A stretch of DNA of 64,000 bases from Devosia sp. Root635 (GCF_001427605.1 NZ_LMGZ01000022.1:62001-126000), one strand, 5' to 3'. Shown: positions 26,252 through 34,784, counted from the first letter of the stretch. Translations and numbers: made by a program. Notes: generated from the sequence alone by a model not told the origin.

Positions 26252-27292
26252 ATGAAAAACTGGAAAATGACGTCCGGGCTGGGCCCGGAACCTGACGACG
26301 ACGAGGCTTTGCGTGACCTCATGCGCAGTGACTTCGTGCTCGAAGCCCATGATCGCGCAGCCGTGGGAAAACCCCGCTCTTTAATGCTGGAAGGCTTCGA
26401 TCGGCCATTCGTGCGTCTGGCGCAGAGCGTTGGTCGCGACGAGCAAGACGCCCGGCGCGGCGCCAGTGACCGGCGCGACGGAATGGCGGTCAATCGGTTG
26501 ATCGGCCGGGTGGGCGAAATCAAATCGCTGACCGGGCCCGCGAACACCCACGCTGTGGACGAGCTCGCCGCTGCCCTGTTTGAAGAAGCGCGCAACTTTG
26601 CTCCCGCCATAGAGGCTATTCGCCGGTCAGCGCAGGTAATCATCCGTGGTGGTGCGCAGTGGTTGCAATTCCGCCCATTGGTCATCGAGTCTGCCGCCGG
26701 CGCAGGCAAAACCCGGTTCGTGCATCGGCTGGCGGCGCTCAGTGGCCTCAAACTGGTCTATCTCGACTGCGCGACCATGACCAATATGAGCCCGATCGTG
26801 AGCCAGGATGCGACCTGGTCGGGTGCGCGTCACAGCGAGATCATCGAGGGCCTGGCGAACTCGACCTCGGCAAACCTGCTCGTGTGCCTCGATGAGCTCG
26901 ACAAGATCCGGGATTATAGCCGCCACAGCAGCCCACAGCCCAGCCAGGCGCTGGTTGGGCTGTTGGAGAAGCGGAGCGCCGCAAGCCACCTCGACAACTA
27001 TCTCCAGCTGACTGTGGACCTGAGCTTCATCAACTGGGTCATTTTGGTCAACGACCTCAGCCGGATCTCGCAGCCCTTGTTGGATCGCTGCCAGGTCATC
27101 CGCATGGCGCCGCCCTCGCCCAGCGAGATCGCGCATATCGCTTCTCTCGAGATCGAGCGGAGGGGCCTCGAACCTGCACTTGTGGACGCCATTACCACGG
27201 GCGTGCGCAAGGGCAGGATCAAAAGCCTGCGCACTTTGCACAAACTGCTCGACGCTGCCTCGGCAGCGTCCGCGCGGTCCATCCTCAACTGA
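26252..27292 (+). CDS. AAA+ ATPase (Lon/MoxR-like ATPase core)
   Basis: The 346-residue protein has an N-terminal helical region of about 135 residues and one AAA+ module: Walker A in ESAAGAGKTRF (about 146-155), Walker B in LLVCLDELDKI, a sensor-type INWVILVNDLS strand and an arginine-finger-like LLDRCQVIRM. The order resembles the ATPase core of Lon, but no protease domain follows. It is followed after 44 bases by a CoiA-like gene on the same strand, so the two likely form a unit in which the ATPase remodels or delivers a substrate to the partner. The ATG at 26252 is preferred; a GTG nine bases upstream is in frame. Confidence 0.7.
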   Translation: MKNWKMTSGLGPEPDDDEALRDLMRSDFVLEAHDRAAVGKPRSLMLEGFDRPFVRLAQSVGRDEQDARRGASDRRDGMAVNRLIGRVGEIKSLTGPANTHAVDELAAALFEEARNFAPAIEAIRRSAQVIIRGGAQWLQFRPLVIESAAGAGKTRFVHRLAALSGLKLVYLDCATMTNMSPIVSQDATWSGARHSEIIEGLANSTSANLLVCLDELDKIRDYSRHSSPQPSQALVGLLEKRSAASHLDNYLQLTVDLSFINWVILVNDLSRISQPLLDRCQVIRMAPPSPSEIAHIASLEIERRGLEPALVDAITTGVRKGRIKSLRTLHKLLDAASAASARSILN

Positions 27293-27336
27293 TTTTTCTC
27301 AACAATTCCAAAAACGCAAAAAAGGACGCTTCTCTG

Positions 27337-28785
27337 ATGACTGACATCACCAATCCCCCCGCCCCAATGTCGCCCGCAGCTGATGGCCAGACTGACGGCA
27401 GTGGCGATTACCGTGCCATCGCCATGGTCATCGACACCCGTTTCCCTGCGGGTGAGCAGCTGCGCACCACGCAGAGCGTGCTCGATCCGCTGACGCCAGT
27501 GGGGCTGGCCGAACTGCGCGCCGAGGTGCACACTGCCAAGGCAGCCGGAACCCCGCTCTTTCTCTGCGCCGCGTGCCAGCGCCCCGTCCATCTGGCCCAG
27601 CGCCCTGCCGGTCCCGGCGTCACCCGCAATGGTCTGGCGGCCTTCTTCCGCCATGTTGCCGCTGCGGATGCACCGCCCTGCCCCTGCCGCACCGTGCCCG
27701 GTGTGCACAATGTCGGGGCGGTCCAGTTTGCTGGTTTGCAGGAGGGTCTTGATCACCACACCCTCAAGCTTGCCCTGGCTGACTGCCTGGTCCACGACCC
27801 GCGCTTTTCCGACGTGCAGGTGGAAAAGCGCATCACCAGCGCCGAAGGCAGCTGGCGCGTGCCGGACGTGAGCGCGATGTTCGAGGGCAAGCGCATCGCC
27901 TACGATCTGCAGCTCGCCACCCTGCCCATTGCCACCATCCGGGAGCGGGACACATTCTATCCGTCCAATGACGCACATCACGTCTGGCTCACCGACGCCG
28001 CCGACCTGTCGCGCTTGTCCCATCAGGCTTTTTGCGATCTGCACCTCAACATGGCGGGACGGATCTTCGCCATCGATGACACGTCGATCGGGCGCTCCCT
28101 CCGGGATGGGCAGTTCCAGTTGCAGGAGCTCAGCATCTTGCCGCGTCTGGTCGAAGACCGGCCGATCCACAACATCTGGGAGACGTCGCTGGTCGGGACG
28201 GACGTTATCATGATGGCCCCCAATCTGCGCACGGCCGAAGGGGAGCGCCGCTATCGCCGCGAGCTTGCGGCCCAGGTCAGTGCCAGCCTGAGCGTGGAGC
28301 GCCAGGCCATTTGCCGGGCGGCGACGATGAACCAGGGGCTAGCACCTGTCGGGCTGCAGTGGACGCGCCTGGCGCGCTTCATCTGTGGACCCCGTGTCGA
28401 CGCTGCCATCGCCAGCGATGTCGGCAAGGTGCTGGCGTTCCTGGCGCAGGTAGAGGTCTTCGTTACCCACCAGTCCGGCTCGCGTCCCAGCATCGAACGC
28501 GAGCTGCAGCGCCGGCTCGGCACGCTGCTCGCCAGCCGCCATGCTCTGCACTGGGCGCCGCTGGTGCTGATGGTGTTCAGCACCCTGCCCTCGATCAAGG
28601 CGGCGGTAGACCCCGCCACCATGACCCGCCTCAACACCCTCCTCACCAGCACGGAGACGGTGCGCCCCCTGCTCCGCCTGCATGCCGGGATGATTGCGGC
28701 GCTTTATCCCTGGCTCGGGCGCCGGCTCTTGATGAAAGCCCCCAAGTTCGGCCCGAAGATGCGCCTGCCGGCGAGCCGCGCTTAG
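27337..28785 (+). CDS. CoiA-like protein with zinc-finger and nuclease-like segment
   Basis: The 482-residue protein has an N-terminal cysteine cluster (FLCAACQRPVHL, then PPCPCRT) typical of the zinc ribbon of the competence CoiA-like/DUF6035 group. A segment follows with the layout of a PD-(D/E)XK nuclease: HHTLKLALADCL, VEKRITSAEGSWRVPDVSA and RIAYDLQLATLP, where V-P-D and D-L-Q-L stand for the catalytic D and (D/E)xQ. The C-terminal 200 residues are helical and of unknown role. It lies directly downstream of the AAA+ ATPase gene and ends at a strong hairpin, so they probably form a two-gene operon. Nuclease activity is inferred from motif spacing only. Confidence 0.6.
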   Translation: MTDITNPPAPMSPAADGQTDGSGDYRAIAMVIDTRFPAGEQLRTTQSVLDPLTPVGLAELRAEVHTAKAAGTPLFLCAACQRPVHLAQRPAGPGVTRNGLAAFFRHVAAADAPPCPCRTVPGVHNVGAVQFAGLQEGLDHHTLKLALADCLVHDPRFSDVQVEKRITSAEGSWRVPDVSAMFEGKRIAYDLQLATLPIATIRERDTFYPSNDAHHVWLTDAADLSRLSHQAFCDLHLNMAGRIFAIDDTSIGRSLRDGQFQLQELSILPRLVEDRPIHNIWETSLVGTDVIMMAPNLRTAEGERRYRRELAAQVSASLSVERQAICRAATMNQGLAPVGLQWTRLARFICGPRVDAAIASDVGKVLAFLAQVEVFVTHQSGSRPSIERELQRRLGTLLASRHALHWAPLVLMVFSTLPSIKAAVDPATMTRLNTLLTSTETVRPLLRLHAGMIAALYPWLGRRLLMKAPKFGPKMRLPASRA

Positions 28786-28796
28786 TCGAAAGCGAG

Positions 28797-28828
28797 GCAT
28801 GGATGGACCCTGCGAGGTCCATCCATGC
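28797..28828 (+). terminator. Perfect 13-bp hairpin after the CoiA-like gene
   Basis: GCATGGATGGACC and GGTCCATCCATGC pair perfectly around a six-base loop (CTGCGA), 12 bases beyond the stop codon at 28785. There is no T tract, but position and strength suit termination. Confidence 0.65.
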
Positions 28829-29479
28829 CGGCGTCCACTTACTCCACTCGCAAGAGCTCGGGGTAAGTGCTCCGCCAAGTGGCCGCCCAAGGGCGTCCAA
28901 TCTCAATGACAAAAGAAAGGAAAAGAAGAAAGAGGGGTTCGTTGGACGGTCCGGGAGCACCTTATGTCCCCAGGCTCAGACAACCGAGCCCGACGTTGAC
29001 GCAGAAACAGGCCGCCCATCATCACATCCCCCAGTGCCACCGGCACTGGGGCAACGCCGAAGGCGTCCGCGGCCTGCTTCTGGGTCAAGGCCACCGCCAG
29101 GCTCCCTTCTCCAATGCGCGCGCAGCGCAGCGATCGCAGTTTTGGTTTTACCGACCCAGCACTAGCGGGTCGGGAGCAAAGTCAGCGGCATTTGAGACGG
29201 GACAAGGTGGCCGGACTGAGTGGCGATTTCAAAGAGGCGGGGCTCTTGGAAAGGAAATACTTTTTCCAAACCCCACCTAAAATACCAATGTTATAACAAA
29301 GGCTTGCACTCAATTTGTGAAAAATCCACAAGGGCAAAAGTCGCAACCTAAATATCGCTCGAGATCTGCGTTTTCCCGATTTTTATTGAGCGTTTTTGTC
29401 CCATGTAATTCACGGCGAACCCGGGCACCGGCTGTCAAGAGGCGCGCGCACGAACTGTATCAGTTGGGAAAGAGATCGA
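28829..29479. other. Non-coding stretch with a perfect hairpin
   Basis: No frame here has both a ribosome binding site and protein-like composition. A perfect 10-bp hairpin sits at 29029-29051 (CCCCAGTGCC, loop ACC, GGCACTGGGG). The region from 29280 is AT-richer than its surroundings and probably holds the promoter for the excisionase-integrase genes. Confidence 0.35.
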
Positions 29480-29659
29480 ATGAGGGAGTTCATAGCGTCC
29501 GAAGAGACACAAAAGCGACTCCCGAAATCAGACTTGCCGCACGGCGTGCACTTTGCGGAAACGCTGATCCCACCGCGCCGATTTGCAGACGGTACACAAC
29601 TGAATGCCGACAGCGACATTGGGGCTGCTGACCTCTTTGCGATGGAAATACAGCCATGA
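29480..29659 (+). CDS. Small protein upstream of the excisionase
   Basis: A 59-residue frame starts at an ATG preceded by GGGAAAGAGA and its stop overlaps the start of the excisionase gene (ATGA). The overlap is the main evidence that it is translated. The product is acidic at its C-terminus and has no recognisable domain. It would be the first gene of a small-protein/excisionase/integrase operon and may regulate excision. Confidence 0.5.
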   Translation: MREFIASEETQKRLPKSDLPHGVHFAETLIPPRRFADGTQLNADSDIGAADLFAMEIQP

Positions 29660-29904
29660 GCGGGTCACCGCGGATCATGGACTGCTCACCCCCAACCACC
29701 AGGGGCCTCAGTCGCGAAGGCGCAGCCGCTTATATCGGCGTATCCGCATCGCTATTCGACCTGATGGTAAAAGACGGTCGTATGCCCCAGCCAAAGCGCA
29801 TCAATAGTCGGACAGTTTGGGATATTCGGGCCGTTGACCGCGCATTCGATCGCTTGCCAGGAGGCGCCACTGATACTGCCGATGAATGGGCGGTGGAAAC
29901 CTGA
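29656..29904 (+). CDS. AlpA-type excisionase / DNA-binding protein
   Basis: The 82-residue protein contains a winged helix-turn-helix of the AlpA/MerR-like type: LSREGAAAYIGVSASLFDLM, then the wing DGRMPQPKRINSRTVWD and a final AVDRAFDRL helix. Such proteins bend DNA at att sites and favour excision, or control integrase expression. It overlaps the upstream small gene by four bases and the integrase start by one base (TGATG), which indicates translational coupling to the integrase. Confidence 0.8.
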   Translation: MSGSPRIMDCSPPTTRGLSREGAAAYIGVSASLFDLMVKDGRMPQPKRINSRTVWDIRAVDRAFDRLPGGATDTADEWAVET

Positions 29905-30986
29905 TGCCTAAGAAATTTTCAAAAAAGTACATTGTTGAAGACCGGACCGATGGTGTGTTGCGGTTCTATTTTCGGAAACGCGGGCAACGAAAAATCCGTC
30001 TCTATGGCATGCCAGGCACTGACGAGTTTAATGCGGAGTACTATCGGGCTCTGAATGGGGTCGAAGTTCCCAAGACCATCGGTCCCAAACTGGCGCTGCG
30101 CGGAACTCTCCGTTGGCTCTGCGAGCAATATTTCGGATCAGCCGAATACAAAATGCTCGATACGAAAACCCGCACTGTTCGTCGGTCTATCCTAGAGAAA
30201 TGCTGGGCGGAGCCCACCAAACCAAACTCCGATCGCACCTTCGAAGACATGCCGCTTTCTGCATTCACATCCAAATCGGTAAGGGTACTGCGCGATCGCA
30301 AGGCAGAATATCCTGAAGCAGCTAACAGTCGCGTCAAGGCGCTCCGACAGGTTTTCAGTTGGGCGGTGGATGATACCGTGGAGTTGGCTGCTACGAACCC
30401 TGCACGCGATGTCGCCTACTTCCCTTCAAAAGGAGGAGGTTTTCATTCTTGGACCATCGAGGAAGTCAAGAAATACGAGACCCAGCACCCAGTTGGCACG
30501 AAAGCTCGCCTCGCTTTCGGGCTTCTGTTTTTCCTCGCACAACGCAGGAGTGACATAGTCCGACTTGGACCGCAGCACCGCACCGGTCACTTGCTTACAT
30601 TCACTCAGTTTAAAGGCAGAAACAAAAGTCCGGTCACACTGCAACTGCCTATCCCACGGGACCTTGCCACCATTCTGGATGCCACTCCCAGTGGAGAGAC
30701 CACCTACCTAATCAACGATCTTAGCAGACCCTTCACGGCGAATGGCTTCGGCAATAAAATGCGAGACTGGTGCAATGAGGCTGGTCTGCCAGCATGCACT
30801 TCCCATGGTTTGCGCAAAGCGCGGTCCGCTCGCATGGCCGACCGCGGCGCGACGGGACACCAGATAATGTCAATTACCGGCCATCAGACACTGAAAGAAG
30901 TTGATCGCTATACTAAGGCGGCAAACCAGAAGCGACTAGCCAAGAGCACTACTGCCTTGATGGATTCGCCGGACGAGGATGAATAA
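29904..30986 (+). CDS. Tyrosine recombinase (integrase) of the left island
   Basis: The 360-residue protein has an N-terminal SAM-like binding region and a C-terminal catalytic domain. Visible active-site motifs are the first Arg in FFLAQRRSDIV (about 211), the H-x-x-R in SHGLRKAR (about 300) and the G-H-Q...Tyr segment ITGHQTLKEVDRYTKAA (about 325-341). It ends 239 bases before the tRNA-derived repeat at 31226, the usual position for an integrase next to its att site. It probably inserted the island, using the tRNA-Phe 3' end. Start chosen at the ATG that overlaps the excisionase stop; an upstream in-frame start would lie inside that gene. Confidence 0.9.
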   Translation: MPKKFSKKYIVEDRTDGVLRFYFRKRGQRKIRLYGMPGTDEFNAEYYRALNGVEVPKTIGPKLALRGTLRWLCEQYFGSAEYKMLDTKTRTVRRSILEKCWAEPTKPNSDRTFEDMPLSAFTSKSVRVLRDRKAEYPEAANSRVKALRQVFSWAVDDTVELAATNPARDVAYFPSKGGGFHSWTIEEVKKYETQHPVGTKARLAFGLLFFLAQRRSDIVRLGPQHRTGHLLTFTQFKGRNKSPVTLQLPIPRDLATILDATPSGETTYLINDLSRPFTANGFGNKMRDWCNEAGLPACTSHGLRKARSARMADRGATGHQIMSITGHQTLKEVDRYTKAANQKRLAKSTTALMDSPDEDE

Positions 30987-31225
30987 ATGGCTCACATAGG
31001 CCATCAGAGACAAGCCGCAGAACAGGTTGTCACAGGGCCTGACGCACTTCATCCAGCGCCATTGATTGTGGGGAAGCGCACAGAAAAAAGATTAGAATAA
31101 AATTCTAAGCTAACCGCCCCGGCCAACGAACAATTTGACAATTGTGTCCAGCCAAAACGCCATCTGACATAGGCTGGACATCTGCACCAAGAAACCACAA
31201 CGAAATCAACGCTATGGGAAAGTGG
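30987..31225. other. Integrase-to-att gap
   Basis: This short stretch between integrase and att repeat contains an imperfect inverted repeat (ACAATTTG / CAATTGT near 31130) and two oppositely oriented copies of GTGTCCAGCC / GGCTGGAC (31144 and 31171). Such paired arms could be integrase or excisionase arm-binding sites. Confidence 0.3.
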
Positions 31226-31275
31226 TGGTGCCCGGGACCGGAATCGAACCAGTGACACGCGGATTTTCAATCCGC
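31226..31275 (-). repeat. tRNA-Phe 3' fragment, att site shared by the island and the satellite
   Basis: Read on the minus strand, the 50 bases give the anticodon arm with GAA (stem GCGGA/TCCGC), variable loop, T arm (ACTGG TTCGATT CCGGT), acceptor 3' strand and CCA of a tRNA-Phe. The first 49 bases are identical to 41615-41663. The copy marks the right end of the 24-kb island and the left end of the 10.4-kb element. Confidence 0.85.
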
Positions 31276-31299
31276 ATAAGGGGGCCGTATCTCCTGGGC
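31226..31299 (-). tRNA. tRNA-Phe-like pseudo-tRNA with abnormal D arm
   Basis: The tRNA fragment continues upstream into GCCCAGG, which pairs with the acceptor strand CCCGGGC at six of seven positions, so a 74-base cloverleaf can be drawn. The D region (AGATACGGCCCCCTTAT) is only 17 bases, with a 3-bp stem and no normal G18-G19. I regard it as a tRNA-like pseudogene formed by integration, not as a working tRNA-Phe. Confidence 0.4.
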
Positions 31300-31319
31300 A
31301 CTTCGCTTGTATGTTGCGT

Positions 31320-32021
31320 CTATGTCGCGCTCGCGGTGGACACCTGTCGCCACTTTCGCGCGCTGCGATCCTCCACGACATCGAAGGTCCGATGCGCTGG
31401 CCTAGCCTTCCGGACTGTGACACCCGGATGACCTTTTAGAAGCGCGGACAAGCGATCTGGCGTCAGCGTGGACCGGTGGCCTACAATCACCTCACTAAGT
31501 GTCAACGTCGCTCTGAATTCATCGAAATAGAGCTGAGAGACATGGTCTAGATTGCCGTCGAGCGGGCAAAATAGCCTCCACTCCCTCTCATACTCCCAAG
31601 CTCGGAACTTCAAGGCCATCAGCTTCACGTAAGGAGCAGAGAATTGGCGCGTATCGTCCTGATCTGAGACCACGAGCGGGTCCACGAGGTTGAGATCTTG
31701 GGCGTTTGGCCTGGTCTCGACATACTGCACCTTCGTCAGGCCGGAATGTTCAATATCAAAGCCCAAGCAAATGCCTTCATGAGATTTGGCGTAGTGGGCC
31801 CAAAGGAGAGGCTCTCGCCAAGTTTCGCTGAAGCAAAGCAGTCCGACCCTTTTATTCAGATAGTCCTTCCAGTGGCGAGCATACCGCCGAACGCCTCTGT
31901 CCATGATGGCGCCGGCAAACTCAAAGGGATCGTTCAACTGCGTAATGCGCGCCAGTTTGAGACGCCGGTCCCTAATCGCGGCCAAGCCGTGAGGGGTCGT
32001 CGTGAAGTGATACAGGCGCAC
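31320..32021 (-). CDS. DUF2971 family protein
   Basis: The 233-residue protein has the family layout: LYHFTTTPHGLAAIRDRRLK at the start, LNDPFEFAG, a CFSETWREPLLWAHYAKSHE core and a KFRAWEYEREWRLFC segment. DUF2971 proteins are frequent cargo of integrated elements and have an unknown activity. The GTG start overlaps the integrase stop by one base (TAGTG), so the gene is probably co-translated with the integrase. It lies between the integrase and the att site. A second DUF2971-like gene lies on the integrase's other side. Confidence 0.75.
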   Translation of the reverse strand: MRLYHFTTTPHGLAAIRDRRLKLARITQLNDPFEFAGAIMDRGVRRYARHWKDYLNKRVGLLCFSETWREPLLWAHYAKSHEGICLGFDIEHSGLTKVQYVETRPNAQDLNLVDPLVVSDQDDTRQFSAPYVKLMALKFRAWEYEREWRLFCPLDGNLDHVSQLYFDEFRATLTLSEVIVGHRSTLTPDRLSALLKGHPGVTVRKARPAHRTFDVVEDRSARKWRQVSTASAT

Positions 32022-33253
32022 TAGCTCAACAGGCGGCCTTCAGCCGCCGCCAGTTCATCCTGATCTTCGCCCCTGGGGAACAGGTGCGAATAGGTGTCCA
32101 TCGTCAGGTTGATGGTGGCATGGCCAAGGCGCTCTTGGACGACCTTAGGCGGCAGACCCAGCCCGCCATCCTGGGGGCGGTTGATGCACCAGGACGCATA
32201 GAAGTGGCGAAGGGCATGCATGCCGGTATAGCGGGCGGCAAGGATCGGCTGGCCTTCGGGGTCGATCCCGCCGGTCTCCACCGTCACCCCTGCCCTGACT
32301 TGGACCGGCAGCAGGCCGCGGTTGATCATGTTGGCCAGGCTCTCGACCTTTCCCCGGCCGTTCGGGAATACCAGGTCCAGTTCCTTGATCGGCTCGCCCT
32401 GGCCGTCCTTGCGGCCGGTATCGCGCCGGGGGCAGATCAGGCGCCATTCGCGCAGCGTGTTGACCACGATCGGCGGCAAGGGCACCTCGCGTTCGCCTGC
32501 CTCCGACTTCGGCTGGCCAATATCGTTGAAGCGATCGGCGCGCTGGCGGACGTGCAGGACCTTCCGATCCAGATCCACATCTGCCCAGCGAAGGCCCCGC
32601 AGCTCGGACGCGCGCAGACCGGTGAAGATCGCCGTAAGCAGAACCGGACGCCAGCGGCCCCGTAGAGCCCCTACAATGGCTTTGACCTCTCCCGGCGCGG
32701 GAATGTCCACCCCAACCCGTAGCCTGCCCTTGGCTCGCTTCTCAGCCCGTCTGTCGGACGATCCGCGGCGGCCCCTCATCTCCCGCACCACGTTACGCGC
32801 CACCAGGCCGCGTTCCTGAGCGTCGGCAATGAGCGAGCCGAGGCTGACCACCACCTTGCGGACCATAGCCGGCGAGCGGCCCTCGTCCAGCAAGCGTTCC
32901 TCGAATTGGCGCAGCGCCGGCAGCGTCAGGGCGTTGAGCCGAGTGGTGCCGATGAAGGGCGCGATGTGTAGCTCGAGGTGCTGCCGGTATTGGTCAATGG
33001 TCGAGCGCTCCCGCCCTGCCCTGTCCTTGGCAGCAATCCAGAGGCGACCGGCCTGCAGCACAGTGGCGCTGGCGGCATCAGCAACGTGCACCCCTTCCCG
33101 CACCTCGATCGTGGCGGTGGCGGCGAACTGGTCGGCGTCCTTCTTGAGCTTGAAGGTCTTCAGCCGGCGCCGGTCCTGGCTGTCGATGTAGTCGACCACC
33201 CAAGCGGTTTTCTCGACGCCTTTGCTGGTCCAGGTGCGCTTACGAACGGACAT
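32021..33253 (-). CDS. Tyrosine recombinase (integrase) of the satellite-like element
   Basis: The 410-residue phage-type integrase has an N-terminal AP2-like arm-binding region (VDYIDSQDRRRLKTF), a SAM-like core-binding domain and a catalytic domain with the active-site Arg in TGLRASELRGL, the H-x-x-R in MHALRHFYASW and the G-H...Tyr motif LGHATINLTMDTYSHLF. It differs clearly from the integrase at 29904, so two separate insertions used the same tRNA site. It lies about 720 bases from the att copy at 31226 and is flanked by DUF2971-family genes on both sides. The ATG start lies just beyond the stop of the upstream gene at 33258. Confidence 0.92.
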   Translation of the reverse strand: MSVRKRTWTSKGVEKTAWVVDYIDSQDRRRLKTFKLKKDADQFAATATIEVREGVHVADAASATVLQAGRLWIAAKDRAGRERSTIDQYRQHLELHIAPFIGTTRLNALTLPALRQFEERLLDEGRSPAMVRKVVVSLGSLIADAQERGLVARNVVREMRGRRGSSDRRAEKRAKGRLRVGVDIPAPGEVKAIVGALRGRWRPVLLTAIFTGLRASELRGLRWADVDLDRKVLHVRQRADRFNDIGQPKSEAGEREVPLPPIVVNTLREWRLICPRRDTGRKDGQGEPIKELDLVFPNGRGKVESLANMINRGLLPVQVRAGVTVETGGIDPEGQPILAARYTGMHALRHFYASWCINRPQDGGLGLPPKVVQERLGHATINLTMDTYSHLFPRGEDQDELAAAEGRLLS

Positions 33254-33257
33254 TGGG

Positions 33258-34220
33258 TCACCTCACAGGAATGTCGGAAACAACCACCTTCGACGCCGCG
33301 TCTTCTACGCCCAAGTCCGTCAGGACCTGACGAAAAGCGTCGTATAGAGCCAAGCCGCTCTCTGACGGACCAATGATAATGTGGCTCAGAATGTCTCTAA
33401 CGTCGGTGCTGAAGTCTTCACCCTCAAAGCGGCGCAGCGGCAACTTATGGACTATCTGCGGCACACCTCGGACAACTTTTACTGCAGATTCTATTACATC
33501 CGACCCTCCCATCTTTGGTGTGTAGGCAATGCGCCATTCACGCTCCTCTTCAAAACCGGGATGCTTCACGGCCAAGGCGGCCCACTTGTACATGTTGAAC
33601 AAGTGGCCTTTGACTGCCTCTCGACCCAAGCCCGCAAGCAGTTGGGGGCTAGCTCCAAAGCTCGCGGATAATTGCAGGAAGTCCGCTTCCAGCCCTGCAC
33701 TTGACGCGTACCGGACTGGCGTGGAGTAGGCCTTAAGAACCTGGCTATCGCTGCGGAAAGGCGCGGCTTTGACAACGAGGGCAACACCAGTCGTCGATCC
33801 ATAGGCTCGCCACATCGATAGCCGGCCAACCTTGTCCTCCCCCGGCCGGTGCTCCGACATGCAGGTGATATAGGTCTCAAACTTCAGGGCGTCTTGCCAG
33901 CCATTGAACAAGTCTTCCACCTCCTTGCAGAGACCATCGAAAACACCGTTCACGGCGCCCTGGAAGGCCTGCCCATTCTCTGAAGAGTAAGCCGCAAAGA
34001 GGGCGTCAAGACCATGCTGCACTTCGGTGTAGTCATTCATCACCGTCGTATTGCGGAGCCAGATTTCTTGGTTCTGAAGAATGGCCAGAGCCGCCTCGGC
34101 GCTTGAGTAATGAGCGAGGCTGCCCTCAACACCAACTGCGTTCATCCGCTCCCAGTGGTGAGGATAGAATAGTTTGATGACTGCATGCTGCTCCGGTGTA
34201 CCGCTTGCTAGGACGTCCAT
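33258..34220 (-). CDS. DUF2971-like protein (second copy by the integrase)
   Basis: The 320-residue protein carries the family pattern: LAHYSSAEAALAILQNQEIW, NTTVMNDYTEV, YITCMSEHRPG, LSMWRAYG and a HPGFEEEREWRIAY segment equivalent to the E-R-E-W motif of its neighbour. It is longer than the gene at 31320 and diverged from it, so this is not a recent duplication. The ATG at 34220 has GGGGAG eight bases upstream; an ATG fifteen bases further up is in frame. It forms an operon with the integrase (4-base gap). Like other DUF2971 proteins it may be an effector or exclusion factor of the element; no activity is known. Confidence 0.7.
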   Translation of the reverse strand: MDVLASGTPEQHAVIKLFYPHHWERMNAVGVEGSLAHYSSAEAALAILQNQEIWLRNTTVMNDYTEVQHGLDALFAAYSSENGQAFQGAVNGVFDGLCKEVEDLFNGWQDALKFETYITCMSEHRPGEDKVGRLSMWRAYGSTTGVALVVKAAPFRSDSQVLKAYSTPVRYASSAGLEADFLQLSASFGASPQLLAGLGREAVKGHLFNMYKWAALAVKHPGFEEEREWRIAYTPKMGGSDVIESAVKVVRGVPQIVHKLPLRRFEGEDFSTDVRDILSHIIIGPSESGLALYDAFRQVLTDLGVEDAASKVVVSDIPVR

Positions 34221-34299
34221 CGAGGCGCTCCCCATTCTTGAACCGTGGTTCGTTGGGCCTCGCGTGCGTGCACGCGCATACGCATGAGGAAGGCGGTGG

Positions 34300-34776
34300 T
34301 CATTGGTCGCTCCGGGGGTGCTTCCCCGTTGCTCGAAGCAGGTCACCCAACTGGTCGCGCCCTTTTCGATCGGAGACGCTGGCGGCATAGAAGCGGGCCA
34401 TAAACTCAAAGCCGTCCCCGAACTTCTCAACCAGATGGCTCAGGGCTGCCTGTTCCGATTCGGCGATGCTGCGCTGGATCGCTCGAAGTTCGTCAATTTG
34501 AGCCAGGTCAGCATCGAGCTTCCTGCGTTCGTCGTAGGCCATGTTCAACGCCAGCCTCAGTGCCTCAACTTCCGTTTCGAGCATCTTGTTGGCTTCGGAC
34601 AATTTGCCGACGATCGCCGTAACATCCCGCCCGACCTCACCCAGAGTGATGGATTCTTCAAGTCGCGCGACGATCTCGGCCTTGAAGGATCGCCCAGCCT
34701 GCAGGGCTTCTGCCTCAAGGATTTCCTTGAGTTTCGCCGGGAGACGAATGTTCACTTGGGGGTCTGTGCGTGCCAT
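34300..34776 (-). CDS. Arc-family ribbon-helix-helix regulator with coiled coil
   Basis: The 158-residue protein starts with an Arc-like DNA-binding fold (TDPQVNIRLPAKLKEILEAE, then GRSFKAEIVARLEES), followed by a long helical, coiled-coil region (about 55-120). Arc-type proteins bind palindromic operators as dimers of dimers. It is transcribed leftward and faces a second Arc-like gene at 34871, with two copies of one palindrome between them. It is therefore the likely lysogeny-type repressor of this element, controlling both directions including its own expression. The ATG at 34776 starts the conserved domain; an upstream in-frame codon would extend across an operator. Confidence 0.8.
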   Translation of the reverse strand: MARTDPQVNIRLPAKLKEILEAEALQAGRSFKAEIVARLEESITLGEVGRDVTAIVGKLSEANKMLETEVEALRLALNMAYDERRKLDADLAQIDELRAIQRSIAESEQAALSHLVEKFGDGFEFMARFYAASVSDRKGRDQLGDLLRATGKHPRSDQ

Positions 34777-34784
34777 GGCGCTGT

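Noticed and set aside
26998-28170. 390-codon minus-strand frame opposite the AAA+ and CoiA-like genes
   Set aside because: The plus-strand genes have clear motifs (Walker A/B, zinc cluster); the antisense frame does not and crosses a gene boundary.
29317-29631. 104-codon plus-strand frame before the excisionase
   Set aside because: It overlaps the coupled 59-residue frame at 29480 in another phase and has no ribosome binding site or domain.
31226-31299. Functional tRNA-Phe gene
   Set aside because: The D arm lacks the normal stem and G18-G19, and the acceptor has a mismatch; listed as a tRNA-like pseudogene instead.
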